Shown here piece by piece: positions 16,870 through 32,090 of a stretch of 64,000 nucleotides of DNA (the stretch's first letter is position 1; each line of letters begins with the position of its first letter). The position numbers were made by a program, and so were the translations under genes. Below the pieces are notes generated by a model. The model was not told the origin of the DNA, did not search any database, and saw only the letters and a program-made list of their open reading frames with translations. The DNA is from Magnetococcales bacterium WMHbin3 (lineage in GTDB: Bacteria; Pseudomonadota; Magnetococcia; Magnetococcales; Magnetaquicoccaceae), in the NCBI GenBank assembly GCA_002753185.1, contig PDZX01000009.1, positions 1 through 64,000 of the forward strand. The letters are read 5' to 3'.

Positions 16870-17936
16870 GGCATGCGATCCTGATACCGTTCCATGATGG
16901 CGACGATTTCGGGACGCAAACCGACGAACAGGGGGACCAACCGGGGATCGAAGTGCTCCCCGGCCTCCTGGACGATCAAGCCCATGGCGTCATCGACACT
17001 CCAGGCTTTCTTGTAAGGTCGCACGGAGGTCAGGGCGTCGAAGACATCGCCGATGGCGCTCAGACATCCGACGAGCGGGATCTCCTCGCCGGCCAGACCA
17101 CGGGGATAGCCGCAGCCATTCCATTTCTCGTGGTGGGTCAGGGCGATCAGCGCACCGAGATTGAGCAGTTCGGAGCGCTGATCCCCGATGATCTCGAACC
17201 CGATCCGGCAGTGGGTTCGGATCACGGCGAACTCCTCGTCCGTGAGTTTGCCGGGCTTGAGCAGGATGTGGTCCGGAATGCCGATCTTGCCCACATCGTG
17301 CATCGGGGCGGCGATCATCAGTTGTTCGGCCTCGCTCTCCCCCAGGCCGGCGCGCAGGGCCAGGAGATAAACATAGCGGCTCATGCGCACCACATGCAGG
17401 CCGGTTTCGTTGTCCCGGTATTCGGCGGCGCGTCCCAATTGGCGAATGACCTCCTGGCGGGTCTCTTCCAGTTCCAGGTTGCGGATCATGAGTTCGGCGG
17501 TACGGACCTTGACCAGATCCTCCAGATTGCGCCGGTGGGCAAGCATGGTCAGGTGGGTCCGCACCCTGGCCAGGACGATGGGCGGGCTGACCGGCTTGAC
17601 CAGATAGTCCGCCGCGCCCAGTTCGAACCCCTTGATTTCGTCCTCCGTTTCGGATCGGGCGGTGACGAACAGGATCGGGATGTCGCGGGTGCGTTCCTGT
17701 GCCTTGAGCAGGCGGCAGACCTCGTAGCCATCCATCACCGGCATCATCACGTCGAGCAGGATCAAGTCCGGCGGATTGGCCGATTGCGCGATCTTGATGG
17801 CCACCCGGCCGCTGGTCGCCACCTGCACCCGGAAATGGGGGGAAAGGATGCCCTTGAGCACATCCAGATTTTCCGGGGTGTCATCCACGATCAGGATGGT
17901 TTTTTCCCCCAGCCAATCCATAAGATTACTGATCAT
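16866..17936 (-). CDS. Response regulator with HD-GYP domain (cyclic di-GMP phosphodiesterase)
   Basis: The 356-aa protein has a receiver domain at 1-125 (D62 in [15 protein letters not shown] switch region) and an HD-GYP domain at about 165-350. The signature residues are intact: [10 protein letters not shown], the [12 protein letters not shown] segment, [13 protein letters not shown], and DVFDALTS. RpfG-like proteins of this design hydrolyse cyclic di-GMP when their receiver is phosphorylated, linking the relay to motility or biofilm control. The start overlaps the 3' end of the upstream kinase gene by 11 bp and the stop overlaps the next gene by 4 bp. Activity is inferred from the motifs. 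Confidence 0.92.
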   Translation of the reverse strand: MISNLMDWLGEKTILIVDDTPENLDVLKGILSPHFRVQVATSGRVAIKIAQSANPPDLILLDVMMPVMDGYEVCRLLKAQERTRDIPILFVTARSETEDEIKGFELGAADYLVKPVSPPIVLARVRTHLTMLAHRRNLEDLVKVRTAELMIRNLELEETRQEVIRQLGRAAEYRDNETGLHVVRMSRYVYLLALRAGLGESEAEQLMIAAPMHDVGKIGIPDHILLKPGKLTDEEFAVIRTHCRIGFEIIGDQRSELLNLGALIALTHHEKWNGCGYPRGLAGEEIPLVGCLSAIGDVFDALTSVRPYKKAWSVDDAMGLIVQEAGEHFDPRLVPLFVGLRPEIVAIMERYQDRMP

Positions 17937-20341
17937 CGAGATCCTCCATCGCGATCCCCTCCTCCCTGGCCCATTCGCTCAGCCGCTCCAGGCCGGTCTC
18001 GAAATCATACACGGACAAGGCGGCGCGCAGGCCCTCCGCCCTTTTCCGCCGCGCACCGCAAGGACACAAGCCGAGCAACTCGTCCACCACCCGCTCCACC
18101 GCCGAATCGTAAACCCCCAACAGCCCGGTCGCCTCCCGGAACAGCTCCGTCAGCCGCTCCGGAGGGAGTTCTTCGCACGAGGCCTCCCCCTCCATGGCCG
18201 CCGGCTCACGCCCCCGTTCCCCCTCTTCCCGCGTATCGCGAGCGGCGGCCTCCGGATCCGTCTCCACGACCGGACCCTGGTGTTTGAGAAAAGGGATGGT
18301 GAAATAGAAACGGCTGCCCACTCCCGGCTGGCTCTCCACGCCGATGCGGCCTCCCATCATCTCCACCAGCCGCTTGGAGATCGCCAGACCCAGGCCGGTC
18401 CCGCCGTACTTGCGGGTGATGGAGCTGTCCGCCTGGGTGAACTCCCGAAACAGGCCCCGCAACTGTTCCTGGGTCATGCCGATACCGGTATCCCGCACCG
18501 TGAACCGCAAGGTCACCCGTTCCGGGGTCTCCTCCTCCACCTCGGTGCTCAGGCGTACTGCGCCTTTTTCCGTGAACTTGATGGCATTGCCGGTCAGATT
18601 GGCCAGCACCTGTCCCAGACGAAAGGAATCTCCTTGTAACTGACGTGTAACATCTTTGCAAGTGTCGAAGACGAGTTCCAACCCTTTTTGCCGGCTTGTG
18701 ACGCTCAACATGGCCTCCACCCTGCCCAGGACCTCCTCCAGGTCAAAGGGGCAATCCTCCAAGGTCAGCCTGTCCGCCTCGATCCTGGAGAAATCCAGGA
18801 TGTCGTTGACCAGATGGAGCAGGACATTGGCGGCGAGATGGACCTTGTTCAGATAATCCCGCTGCTGCCCGGTCAGGGTGGTTTGCAGGCAGAGGTGGGT
18901 CAGACCGATCACCGCGTTGAGGGGGGTGCGGATTTCATGGCTCATGTTGGCCAGGAAATCCCCCTTGGCGCGGCTGGCCGCCTCGGCCTGCTGCCTGGCG
19001 TCCACCAGACGGGCATGGATGGCCTTCTGCTCGGTGATGTCCACCAGGACGCCGATCATGGCGGGCAACTCCTGTTCCGTGCGGCGGAATTTGCACAACA
19101 GGATATCCATGTCGCACGTAAGCTCCTCCCCGAAGGCATGCAGCGCCGCCTCCATGTGGAGCCGATCCCTCTGAGGGTCGGTCAGCAGGGTGGTCACCAT
19201 GCCCACGATCTTGTCGCGATCCTCGTGGTGGAACATCGCTTGCAGTTCCAACCCCTCCGCATCACCTTCCTCCCGGCCGATGAACCGGCGAAACGGAACA
19301 TTGGAAAAGATCAACCGGCCATCGTTGCCGAAAAAGAAGATCGGCAGGGGCACGGCGTCGATCAACCACCGCAGGAGCCTGCGCTCCTCCATGAAGGCCT
19401 GCTGCGCCTTCTGGCGCTCGGTGACATCCCGGATCACCCCCACGGTACCGATGTACTGGCGGGTGCGGTAGGCGGTGGCGTTGCCCACCTCGCCGTACAG
19501 GCCGGTGCTGTTGACCTCCACGTTGATCAGGCGGTCGTCGATGTTCTTGAGTTCGAACACCCCGTCCGTCATCCCCTTGCGGGTCTTCAGGCGAATCTCC
19601 AGGCCAATGGTCATGCGCAAGCCGGAACGCCGTTCATCGAAGACCTTGCGCTCCGGATCGGCGCTCCCGGGGTCGATCCGCTCCAGCACCTTGCTCAGGC
19701 TGACGTCCGGGATGTCGGCGCTGTGGATGATCTCGGTGAAATGCTTGCCGATCAGATCGGATTGATGATAGCCGAGCCGCTCGATGGACTTGTTCAAGAA
19801 CGTGAACTTTCCCTCGGTGTCGATCTTGTAGACGATGTCCGGGATGGTCTGCACTAGGCCGCGAAAACGATCCTCGGAGGCGGACAACTGCTCCATGCTG
19901 TCGGTGAGGCGTTCGTTGATCTCGTAGAGCCGCCGGTTGTTCTCCTCCAGTTCCTGCCTGGCGCCGCGCAGGGCCAGGTGGGTGCGCACCCTGGCATGCA
20001 GGATATGGGGCGAGACCGGTTTGGTCAGATAATCCACCGCGCCGAGCCGCAACCCCTCCAGTTCGTCCTGGACCTCGCCCCGCGCGGTGACGAAGATCAC
20101 CGGGATCTCCCGCGTGATCTCGTTGGCCTTGAGCCGGCGGCAGACCTCGAAGCCGTCCATGCCGGGCATCATCACGTCCAACAGGATCAGATCCGGCTGG
20201 GGATCCAGACCCGCCAACCGCAAGGCCACCTGACCGTTGATGGCGGGACGCACCATGTACTCCTCCATCAGGGCGGCCTTGAGCACATCCAGATTTTCCG
20301 GGGCGTCATCCACGATCAGAATGGATGGTCTGGCCGCTTTT

Positions 20342-20349
<8 letters not shown>
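17926..20349 (-). CDS. REC-PAS-PAS sensor histidine kinase
   Basis: The 807-aa cytosolic protein has an N-terminal receiver domain (1-125, D58), a short coiled coil, two PAS domains (about 165-320 and 325-455), HisKA with phospho-acceptor H471 in NMSHEIRTP, and a HATPase domain (about 570-700; DTGIGM and GGTGLGLAI). It lacks a C-terminal receiver or HPt domain. It does carry the C-terminal helical segment with a YDSAVERVV and YDFETGL pattern shared with neighbouring kinases. ATG 20349 is chosen because an AGGAGGT site lies at 20355-20361. The gene overlaps the upstream kinase by 8 bp and the HD-GYP gene by 11 bp. It probably integrates upstream relay input with PAS signals. Confidence 0.9.
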
Positions 20350-24081
<3,732 letters not shown>

Positions 24082-24085
<4 letters not shown>

Positions 24086-26805
24086 GCCGCGCTCTCCTCC
24101 GCTTCCACCGGCATTCCCAACGCCGCGCCCCAGGCTTGCAGGCGTTCCCGGGCGGCATCATACGCATACGCGGCCAGGTGGTTCCGGATCGCCCTGGTCT
24201 CCTCCCGATCCGCCGCGCTCATCGGCAGCGCGGCGATCGCCTCCAGGGTGTTCTCCACCGACGAGTCGAACAGGAACAACTGCCTGAGCGCCTGGCGATA
24301 CAAGGGCGCGAATCGCCCCTTGTCCAGGGCCGCGTCCTCGACCAGCGGCCTCTCCACCCCAACGGGCGCACTGGCGCGGATGGCTTCGGTCAGGAGTTGC
24401 AGTTGCCGGCCCGCCGGCGCCATGAGGGGAAGCAACCCCTCCGGATCGACCCCCCGGTCGAGGTCCCCCTCCATGCGGGCGGCCAGGTCGGCGATCTCCC
24501 CGGCCCCCAGGGTCGCCGCGACCCCCTTGAGGGTATGGACGATCCTGGTCGCCTCCTCCCGGTTGCCGGCGGCCAGGGCCGCCCCGCAACGAGACATGGC
24601 ATCCGCCTGATTGCGCATGAATTTCATCAGCACGTCGCGATAAAGCGCGACATTGCCCCCCAGATTGCTCAGTCCACGCCGGGCATCCACGCCCGGCAAC
24701 TCCGGCACGGTTTCCCCAGGCGTTCCGGCCCCGGCGGCGGGCGGGGCCAGGCAGCCGACCCACATGGCCAGCACGGCGTGCAGCGCGTCCGGATCGATGG
24801 GCTTGGTGATGTAATCGTTCATCCCGGCCTCCAGACACCGTTCCCGATCCCCCTCCATGGCGTTGGCGGTCATGGCGATGATGGGCAGATCCGGCGACGC
24901 CGCTCCCCGGCGGATGGCGCGGGTGGCCTCCAGACCGTCCATTCCCGGCATCCGCACATCCATGAGCACCCCGTCGAAACGCCCCCCGGCCACGGCGCGC
25001 ACCGCCGCCTCGCCGTCATCCACCACGGTCAGCCGCACGCCGATCCGCGAGAGCAGCTCACGGGCCACCTGTTGGTTGATCTCGTTGTCCTCGGCCAGCA
25101 GCAGATGCACCCCCGACAAACTGGTCTTGGCCGGCTTCCGGACGTAAAAGGCGCGCGCCTTTTCGCCACCCCGGCGGAAGGCCCGCGTGACGGCGTCGAA
25201 CAAGGCGCTCTGATTGACCGGCTTGACCAGAAATCCGGCCAACGCGTCATCCCCGGTCATGCCCACCTCGTCATGCCCCTGGGAGGTGACCATGATCACC
25301 AGGGGCCGATCCGCGCCGCTTGCCAGATCTTCCCGGATCCGTCTGGCCGCCTCCAGTCCGCTCATGCCCGGCATCCGCAAATCCATGAACACCACATCGT
25401 AAGGAGAACCCGACCCGCGCGCGCGCCGGGTCTCCTCCACGGCCCCGTGGCCATCCGCCGCCTCGCTCACCAGGTAATGCATGGATTCCAGATAGACGCG
25501 CAAAACCAGGCGGGCGCTCGCGTTGTCGTCCACCACCAGCACCCGCAGGCCGCGCAGATCGGCGATCGGCATGACGCGCGGCTGATCCACGCCCCCCACC
25601 GCCTTGCCCAGGCGCACCGTGCAATGAAAACGGCTCCCCTCTCCCGGCGCGCTCTCCACCCAGATCGCCCCGCCCATCAACTCCACCAGCCGCCGGGTGA
25701 TGACCAGGCCCAAACCGGTGCCGCCATACTTGCGCGTGGTGGAGGCATCCGCCTGCCCGAACTCACGGAACAGCCTGCCGGTCTGCTCCGGGGTCATGCC
25801 GATCCCGGTATCCCGCACCACGAACAGCAGCCAGACCTCCCCGGCCTCCTCCCGCAGCCGTTCCGTGACGATGGCCACCTCGCCTTGCTCGGTGAACTTG
25901 ACGGCATTGCCAGCCAGATTGGTCAGCACCTGCCCCAGGCGCAACGGATCCCCCACCAGACGCGGCGGCACATCCACGCCGGTCTCCAACAGAAACTCCA
26001 ACCCCTTTTCCGCGCTCTTCATGCCGATGAGCGTCGCCACCTGGCCGAGCACCTCCTCCAGGACGAACTCCACCCGCTCCAGTTCCATTTTCCCCGCGTC
26101 GATCTTGGAGAGGTCCAGGATGTCGTTGATCAGCACCAGCAGGGCGTTGGCGGACGCATGCACCTTGAGCAGATAATCCCTCTGCCGGTGGGTCAGGTCG
26201 GTTTGCAGGCACAGATGGCTCAACCCGATGATGGCGTTCATCGGCGTGCGGATCTCATGGCTCATGTTGGCCAGAAAGGCCCCCTTGGCCCGATTCGCCG
26301 CTTCCGCCGCCTCGCGCGCGGCATGCAGTTTGGCCTCCATCTCCTTGCGCGCCGTGATGTCCCGCACCACGATCTGCAGGGCCGGCTCCCCCTCCAGGCC
26401 CAGGGCGTTCAGCAACACCTCGGCGGGGAACTCCCCGCTCCCGTCGGCGCGGTGGTAGGTCCACTCGAAGGCCACCGAACCCTCCTCGAAGGCCAGATTG
26501 CGCCAATATTCCGAAAGTTTTACTGATTCCCTGCCGTCGGCCTGCCGTTCCGGCCAGAAGTCGCTCAGACGATGGCGCAACAGGTCGGCATGATCCCGGC
26601 AGCCGAAGAGTTCCACGGCCTTTTCGTTGCAGTCGAGAAACCCCTCCCGCCCCACCACCACCACCCCTTCGCCGATGGCCTCGAACAGGGTGCGAAACCG
26701 CTCTTCCCCGGCGCGCAGAGCCTTGTCCCGCATGGCGATGGCGCGCCACGCCCAAAATGCGCCGATCGCCAACAATACCACCAAGAGAATGACTAAAAAA
26801 AACAT
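24082..26805 (-). CDS. Membrane-anchored hybrid sensor histidine kinase (TM-PAS-HisKA-HATPase-REC-REC-HPt)
   Basis: The 907-aa kinase has one N-terminal membrane helix (about 2-22, [12 protein letters not shown]), a PAS domain (about 35-155), HisKA with H183, HATPase (to about 415), two receiver domains (from about 430 and about 570), and an HPt domain with the active-site AHTLKG-like sequence VHTLKGVAA. The C-terminal helical domain (FDSSVENTL and YAYDAAR) resembles that of adjacent kinases. I place the start at ATG 26805, 2 nt after the hemerythrin stop; a longer open frame reaching 27294 overlaps the hemerythrin gene and has no coding character. The near-zero spacing suggests that the hemerythrin is made with, and may feed, this kinase. 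Confidence 0.92.
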
Positions 26806-26807
26806 AT

Positions 26808-27227
26808 CTAATAAATACCTTGAGAATTCAAAAACTCTCCCATTTTTTTGTCCATTTCCAGAATATGCCCAACCAACCAATCCCGCAGCGTCGCTTCCAT
26901 CTCCTCCTTCAAGCGGCCGACCTTGCCGGCCAGCAGCCTCTCCCGAAACCTTGCGACCGCCACCAGCAACCGCTGGTGCTCCCGCTGATGCTCCAGGTAG
27001 GCGGAATAGCCAAGGCGCAACATGTACTCCTCTTCCCGCTCGAAATGAAAGATCACATACCGAGTCAGTTCGTCGAGCACCCCCTCCAGGACCCGTTGCG
27101 GTTCCAAGGAGAGGGCGGCTCCGAACAAGCGGTTGATCATCTTGATCAGCTTTTTGTGATCCTCGTCCACATCTGCCACGCCGACGCTCAAATGGCTCTT
27201 CCAGAGGATGACATAAGGTGATGCCAT
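26808..27227 (-). CDS. Bacteriohemerythrin
   Basis: The 139-aa protein is a complete single-domain hemerythrin, an oxygen-binding di-iron four-helix bundle. The ligand pattern is intact: His in VDEDHKK, the HFEREE pair (HxxxE), LEHQREH (HxxxH) and GHILEMDKK (HxxxxD). It has no fused output domain and no signal peptide, so it is a soluble cytoplasmic O2 (or NO) binder. It lies 2 nt upstream of a hybrid kinase and heads the six-gene signalling chain. Hemerythrins can supply or sense O2 in microaerophiles; here a sensory role is favoured by context. Its own start follows the caspase gene by only 20 nt. Confidence 0.94.
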   Translation of the reverse strand: MASPYVILWKSHLSVGVADVDEDHKKLIKMINRLFGAALSLEPQRVLEGVLDELTRYVIFHFEREEEYMLRLGYSAYLEHQREHQRLLVAVARFRERLLAGKVGRLKEEMEATLRDWLVGHILEMDKKMGEFLNSQGIY

Positions 27228-27247
27228 AAAGATTGAACTCCTGGGCG

Positions 27248-28966
27248 CTAGGGACCGGTGTAGACCCCGTGGATGCCGATCTGATGACTGGCACCCTTGA
27301 GATGACGATCCAGGCTGGCCTCCAGTTGGGTGACCAGCTTTTTGCCGTTCATCCCCGTCAGGTCGGCATGCAGCCCGGCGAGAGGCTTTTCGCTCAGGAT
27401 GACGACGAAGTGGTCGGCCCCGAAAGGGGGTTCCACGTTGAGATCCAGGGTGTGGGGCTGATTGACCGGAATCTGCAATGGGTCCTTGATCTTGCCGTCG
27501 TCGATGGGATAGAGGTAGTTGATGACCCCATCCGAGGCGATGTTGAACAGGGTGAGGAACGGATATTGCTGATCCCTGGTCTCCAGGGTGACCCGCTCGC
27601 CGTTGCGGTGGATCTTGTCGTTGGGTTTCAGGGCCATGGTGGGACTCTTGGCGGCGCTGCGCAGCTTGATGCGCTCCACCACCAGCAGCTTGTCGAAGAC
27701 CTGATTGGCATAGGAGATGTCCACCGTGGGCACGGCCGAGGTCCCGGCCCGCTTGAAGGCGCGGGTGGCCACCATCTGGGGCTGCTTGCCGTTGTAGAGT
27801 TCATCCCCCAGTTGGGAGACGATCCGCTCCTCGGTCATGTTCCAGATCACCTGCGCCTGCTGCGCGGAATCGACCACCTGTATCCCTGGAGTCACGTGGG
27901 GCCGCCACTGGTCCGCAGGCAGTCCGGCGGGGATCCCGGTGACATGCAGCTTGAGCAGGGCGGGAGGGGCGGAAGGGGCGGTCTCCTTGGCGACGGGCTT
28001 CTTCTCCTCCGGTTTGGCGGCCTTGGCGCTGATCGGCACGGAGAAATCCTCCCCGCCGCCGCTGAACTGGGGATGCTGCTGGCCGTCCACCAGCATGCGG
28101 ACGTTCTCCTTGACGTAATGTTCGAGTTCCCCCTTGGAAAGAGCGCCATCCTTGTTGGTGTCGGCCTCGCCCCGGAAGGCCTTGGCCACGGCCACGCTCA
28201 GGGCGCCGCGCGGCTTGTCTTCGGTCATGATCTCCGGGTCCAGTTCGTGATCCGCCACCGCGCTGATGCCGAAGACCGTGGGCGGCAGGGCGTCCGGGGA
28301 GGCGTCGCCGCGCATGCCGGCCGGCGCGGGCAAGGGCTTGGAGATCACATCGCCGGCGCGGGTCGCGGTATACAACTCCTTGAGGGCGTCGTCCTTGAAG
28401 ATGATGGGGGGCACGAAGCGATGCTTGGTCTTTTTCGGCGCGCTGGAGAAGGAACGGGTCATGGTGCCGGAGTGACAGGAGTCGGCCACGAAGAGCACCT
28501 TGAGATGGGCGGCGTCCTCGCGGAGCATCACGCCGATCTCGTCGTCCACGATGCGCTGGTAGGTGCTCTTGCCCTCGACGTTGAAATCGGCCAGCAGAAA
28601 GTTCTCGTCGCGGCCATCGGTTTCGCTCCCCTTGACGTGTTCCGGTTCCTGGGCGCCGTGGCCGGCGTAGGTGAAGACCAGCATGTCCCCCTTCTTGGTG
28701 TGGGAGATCAACTCCTTCCACTTGGCGAACACCGTGTCCCGATCGGCCTTGCGGTCGAGCAGCTCGACCACCTCCCTGGCCCCGGCCTGGCGCAGGGCGG
28801 CGGCGATATCCCTGGCGTCGTTGATCGCGCCGTCCAGCTTGGTCTGATGTTGATAGTCGTTGACGCCGATGACGAAACCGTAGAGATCGGCGGCCAGCGC
28901 CATGCCGGGCAGGATCGATCCGGCCAAAGAAAGGGTCAACGCCAGGGTGGAAAGTCGCTTGTTCAT
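27248..28966 (-). CDS. Exported caspase-like (C14) protease with EF-hand and DUF4384-like domain
   Basis: The 572-aa protein has a signal peptide at 1-25 ending ALAADL and a caspase/C14 domain (about 28-240) with the dyad His in YAGHGA (about 104) and Cys in DSCHSG (about 163). A calcium-binding-type EF-hand loop [10 protein letters not shown] lies near residue 269. An Ala/Pro/Lys linker leads to a C-terminal DUF4384-like domain (about 440-535; [13 protein letters not shown]). Orthocaspases cleave after basic residues and the EF-hand suggests calcium control. A GAGG site precedes ATG 28966. It lies 10 nt after the larger WD40-caspase gene and is probably co-expressed with it. Its role outside the cytoplasm is unknown. 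Confidence 0.9.
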   Translation of the reverse strand: MNKRLSTLALTLSLAGSILPGMALAADLYGFVIGVNDYQHQTKLDGAINDARDIAAALRQAGAREVVELLDRKADRDTVFAKWKELISHTKKGDMLVFTYAGHGAQEPEHVKGSETDGRDENFLLADFNVEGKSTYQRIVDDEIGVMLREDAAHLKVLFVADSCHSGTMTRSFSSAPKKTKHRFVPPIIFKDDALKELYTATRAGDVISKPLPAPAGMRGDASPDALPPTVFGISAVADHELDPEIMTEDKPRGALSVAVAKAFRGEADTNKDGALSKGELEHYVKENVRMLVDGQQHPQFSGGGEDFSVPISAKAAKPEEKKPVAKETAPSAPPALLKLHVTGIPAGLPADQWRPHVTPGIQVVDSAQQAQVIWNMTEERIVSQLGDELYNGKQPQMVATRAFKRAGTSAVPTVDISYANQVFDKLLVVERIKLRSAAKSPTMALKPNDKIHRNGERVTLETRDQQYPFLTLFNIASDGVINYLYPIDDGKIKDPLQIPVNQPHTLDLNVEPPFGADHFVVILSEKPLAGLHADLTGMNGKKLVTQLEASLDRHLKGASHQIGIHGVYTGP

Positions 28967-28976
28967 GCTGGCCTCA

Positions 28977-31900
28977 TCATGGTTGCACCTTGGTCAAGGC
29001 GAAGTTCAGGTCATTGAGATTGCTGCTCCGGGTCACCCCCACCGGCCGCTGGGTGTACTGGGGCTGCTCCTTGCCGATTTTTTGCATGGCGCGGTCCACG
29101 AAGATGGAGATCTGACTGGCGACCACCTCCGTGTCGGCACGGCCTGCGGCATCCCCCTTCAGTCCGGTCAGGACGGTATGGGCGAACAGCCCATGGTCCG
29201 TGCCCTTGCCGTTCTTGTCGATGTACTCGTCGGCGGACTCCTGGCGAGGGCCGGAGGCGGCCACCAACAACAGGTCGCCGGTGCGTTCCCGCACCTTGCT
29301 GATCCCCTCGCTCTCCTGGTCGAGGTCCAGGGTTCCCCCCTTCACCCGGAAGGCCCCGGAGTGGCAGGAGTCGAGGAACAGGACCATCTTGGCCGACTTT
29401 TCCGCCAGTGCCGCCAGTTTCTCCCCCAGCAGGGACTGGGAAAGGGCGGTCTTTTCCCAATTATCGGTCGTGCGGGCGTTCTGGGTGATGAAATAATAGA
29501 TATTGTCCTGATTGGTCCCATGCCCGGCCAGGTAGATCACCACCGTATCCCGCGCTCCGACCTTGGCGGCGAGCCGGTCGAAGGCGGCCAGCACGTTGTC
29601 GCGGGTGGCCTTGTCATCGTACAGGGTATCCACCGACACCTTGCCGTATTCGTCGCTGTGCTGCTTTTCCATCAACCCGGCCACGGCCTTGGCGTCCTTG
29701 ACCGCGAAACGCAAGCGGGCGGAAGGTTCGAGATAGTTGTCCACCCCGATGGCCAGGACGTGCATGACCGGCTTGTCGCCACGGGAGGCGGCGACCTGGA
29801 CGGGGGGGACGATCAGGTTGATCAGCCCGCTTTGCCCATGGACGGCGTTGGCGGCATCGAAGGCGCGAATCCGGATGCGGTTCTCTTCGGGCAGGAGTTC
29901 CAGGTCCCGTTCCAGCAGGAGCGGCTCGTCCTTGGCCGGGGCGACGGACGGGGCGCGGGCGAAACCACGGGTGCGGGCATTGGCGTTCTCCACCACCACG
30001 CCGTTGCGCAGCAGATGGATCTCGCTCACCCCGCCCTCGCGCTCCTTGAGCTTGAATTTCAGCCGCACGTACCGCTTGCCCTCCGGCAATTGATGGGTAT
30101 GCAACACCGGCTCCTGGTCCACGGGCGCGCGGGAGAAGCCACGGGTGGTCCCCCCCTTGCCCACCGGGAAACAGTTCTCCTTGCCTGTTTCCGGGGAGTC
30201 GGAGCGGCGGAAACCACGCGTCCCGCCGAGAGTGTCGAGCAAACAGTATTCCACCACCTCCACCTCCGGGACCGGGGCGGCGAACAGACGCCCCACCGCC
30301 GCGTCGGCCTGGGCGAGGCGAGCGGTCAGTTCGGCGTCGTTGCCATCCCCACGCATCTTGCGGCCCAGCAACGATGGCGAAAAGAAACTCTGGTAGAGCT
30401 GGCCGAAATCGATCCACTCCGGCGCCTTGCCCCCTCCCCGGTTGAGGTGGAACCCGGCCAGCCCCTTGCCGCCATTTTGCGAGTGGGCGAAGATCCCCTC
30501 GCGGCTCCAGGCGATCCACTGGCGGCTTTCCGGGTTCATGAAGAAAGTGGCGTACTCCTCCAGGAGCAAAGGTGCGGCGGAACGGGGACGGTACCAGTGC
30601 AGGGTGCCATCCGCCAGGGCCGCGACCAGATAGCGGCCATCCTTGGAGAGATTGACGCCGTACACCGCCGCCGGGACATCGGTTTTGGCCATCTCCCGAC
30701 CTGCGGCGTCATACCAGCGCAGATAGAAATCGGTGCCCAGGACGAACCCCTTGCCGTCCGGGGCGATGGCCAGGGCGCGGGCCACCTCGCCGCGCGCCAG
30801 GGCGAGGGTCGTGCCGTTTTTCAAACGCGGGGCGGGGCTGTTCTCCCACTGGGTGATGCCCAGGGCGGCATCCTCGATTTTCGGCGGGGTGAGCGCGGCA
30901 TCCGCCGGGGGGTTGACCGTCAGAGTCTGCGTGCCGATGTCGAAACGGGCAACGTCCTTGATCCCCGGACGCAGGCGCCACTCCACCCCCAGGCCGTCGC
31001 CGGAGAGCAGGAAACGCTGCTTGAAGACGCCACGGAAATCGGTGCCGGGACTCTTCTTGCGCACCCCCGGCTTGCCGTCCTTGCCGAGCAGGCCCCAGGC
31101 CGGTTCGGCGCTGGCATAGACCACCGAGCCGTCCGGGATCCGCTCCAGGGAGGTGATGGTATTGTCGGCCACGGGCAGGTCCAGCGGCTTGCCGTTCCCC
31201 TTCGGCCAACGCCGCAGGATGCGCTTCTCCCCCTTGACCGCGCCGCCGGCGGCCAGCAGATCCCCGCCGGACCAGGCCACCACCGAGAGATTGCCACCGC
31301 TCAGGCCGGAGGCGTCGGGCTGCCCGACCACCTGACCGGAGGCCGGATCGACGAGGTCCACCCGCGCCTGATCCAGATAGCCCACGGCCAGTCGCCCGCC
31401 ATCCTCGGAGAAGGCCAGGCCGTAAGGCTGTTTGCCCCCCTTGCCCTTCACCTCGCGGGTGCGGCGCAACTGGCCGTCGTAGAAGCGGATGGTCCCGTCG
31501 TCGGCGCTGACGGCCAGACGACCATCCGGGGCGAAGGCGAGCCAGTTGGCGGAGACCGCCCCATACTCCCGGTCCTCGGCCACTTTTTTGCCATTCGCGG
31601 CATCCCAGAGCGCCACCCCCTTGCCGTCGCCGAAGGCGGCGGCGAAACGGGCGCCGTCAGGGGAATAGGCCAGGTGCAGAATGGTGGCGGGCAGCTTGGA
31701 GAGCCGGCCCTTCATCTTCAGGGTGGCGGTGTCGAAGAGGTAGAGCGAATAACTCCCCTCGCCGCCGGTGACCGCCCCGGCCACCAGGGCGGTACGGCCA
31801 TCCGGGGAGAGCGCTCCCGCGTAGAGCGCCCCTTCCACCCCCTCACCGATGGGCACGCGCAACACCCCCTTCAGCCCTCCATCCGGCAGGTCCCACAGGC

Positions 31901-32090
31901 GCGCGCTCTTGTCGTCCGAGACGGTCAACAGGAGGCGCCCCTCGCGCTCCAGGGCGATACGGTTGACGATGGCCACATGCTGACCCGCGTCGATGCGCAG
32001 ATAGGGGCGCTCCCCGGTCGCGGAGGCGTTGACCGGCGGCGCCCACGCAAGCCAGGCGATGACCGCAACGACCCAGCGGAGCCGGGTCAT
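28977..32090 (-). CDS. Exported WD40-repeat caspase-like (C14) protease
   Basis: The 1037-aa protein has a signal peptide (about 1-24, ending PVNASA) and WD40-type repeats making an N-terminal propeller, for example LLTVSDDKSARLWDL and LAVSADDGTIRFYD. More degenerate repeats run to about residue 550. A caspase domain occupies about 770-1000, with His in LAGHGTN (about 857) and Cys in DSCHSG (about 908). Between propeller and caspase are three copies of a TRGFxR motif. ATG 32090 overlaps the stop of the upstream lipoprotein gene (ATGA). WD40-caspase fusions are known in cyanobacteria and proteobacteria, where the propeller is thought to bind partners. An export signal on this architecture makes a periplasmic or surface role likely. 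Confidence 0.9.
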   Translation of the reverse strand: MTRLRWVVAVIAWLAWAPPVNASATGERPYLRIDAGQHVAIVNRIALEREGRLLLTVSDDKSARLWDLPDGGLKGVLRVPIGEGVEGALYAGALSPDGRTALVAGAVTGGEGSYSLYLFDTATLKMKGRLSKLPATILHLAYSPDGARFAAAFGDGKGVALWDAANGKKVAEDREYGAVSANWLAFAPDGRLAVSADDGTIRFYDGQLRRTREVKGKGGKQPYGLAFSEDGGRLAVGYLDQARVDLVDPASGQVVGQPDASGLSGGNLSVVAWSGGDLLAAGGAVKGEKRILRRWPKGNGKPLDLPVADNTITSLERIPDGSVVYASAEPAWGLLGKDGKPGVRKKSPGTDFRGVFKQRFLLSGDGLGVEWRLRPGIKDVARFDIGTQTLTVNPPADAALTPPKIEDAALGITQWENSPAPRLKNGTTLALARGEVARALAIAPDGKGFVLGTDFYLRWYDAAGREMAKTDVPAAVYGVNLSKDGRYLVAALADGTLHWYRPRSAAPLLLEEYATFFMNPESRQWIAWSREGIFAHSQNGGKGLAGFHLNRGGGKAPEWIDFGQLYQSFFSPSLLGRKMRGDGNDAELTARLAQADAAVGRLFAAPVPEVEVVEYCLLDTLGGTRGFRRSDSPETGKENCFPVGKGGTTRGFSRAPVDQEPVLHTHQLPEGKRYVRLKFKLKEREGGVSEIHLLRNGVVVENANARTRGFARAPSVAPAKDEPLLLERDLELLPEENRIRIRAFDAANAVHGQSGLINLIVPPVQVAASRGDKPVMHVLAIGVDNYLEPSARLRFAVKDAKAVAGLMEKQHSDEYGKVSVDTLYDDKATRDNVLAAFDRLAAKVGARDTVVIYLAGHGTNQDNIYYFITQNARTTDNWEKTALSQSLLGEKLAALAEKSAKMVLFLDSCHSGAFRVKGGTLDLDQESEGISKVRERTGDLLLVAASGPRQESADEYIDKNGKGTDHGLFAHTVLTGLKGDAAGRADTEVVASQISIFVDRAMQKIGKEQPQYTQRPVGVTRSSNLNDLNFALTKVQP

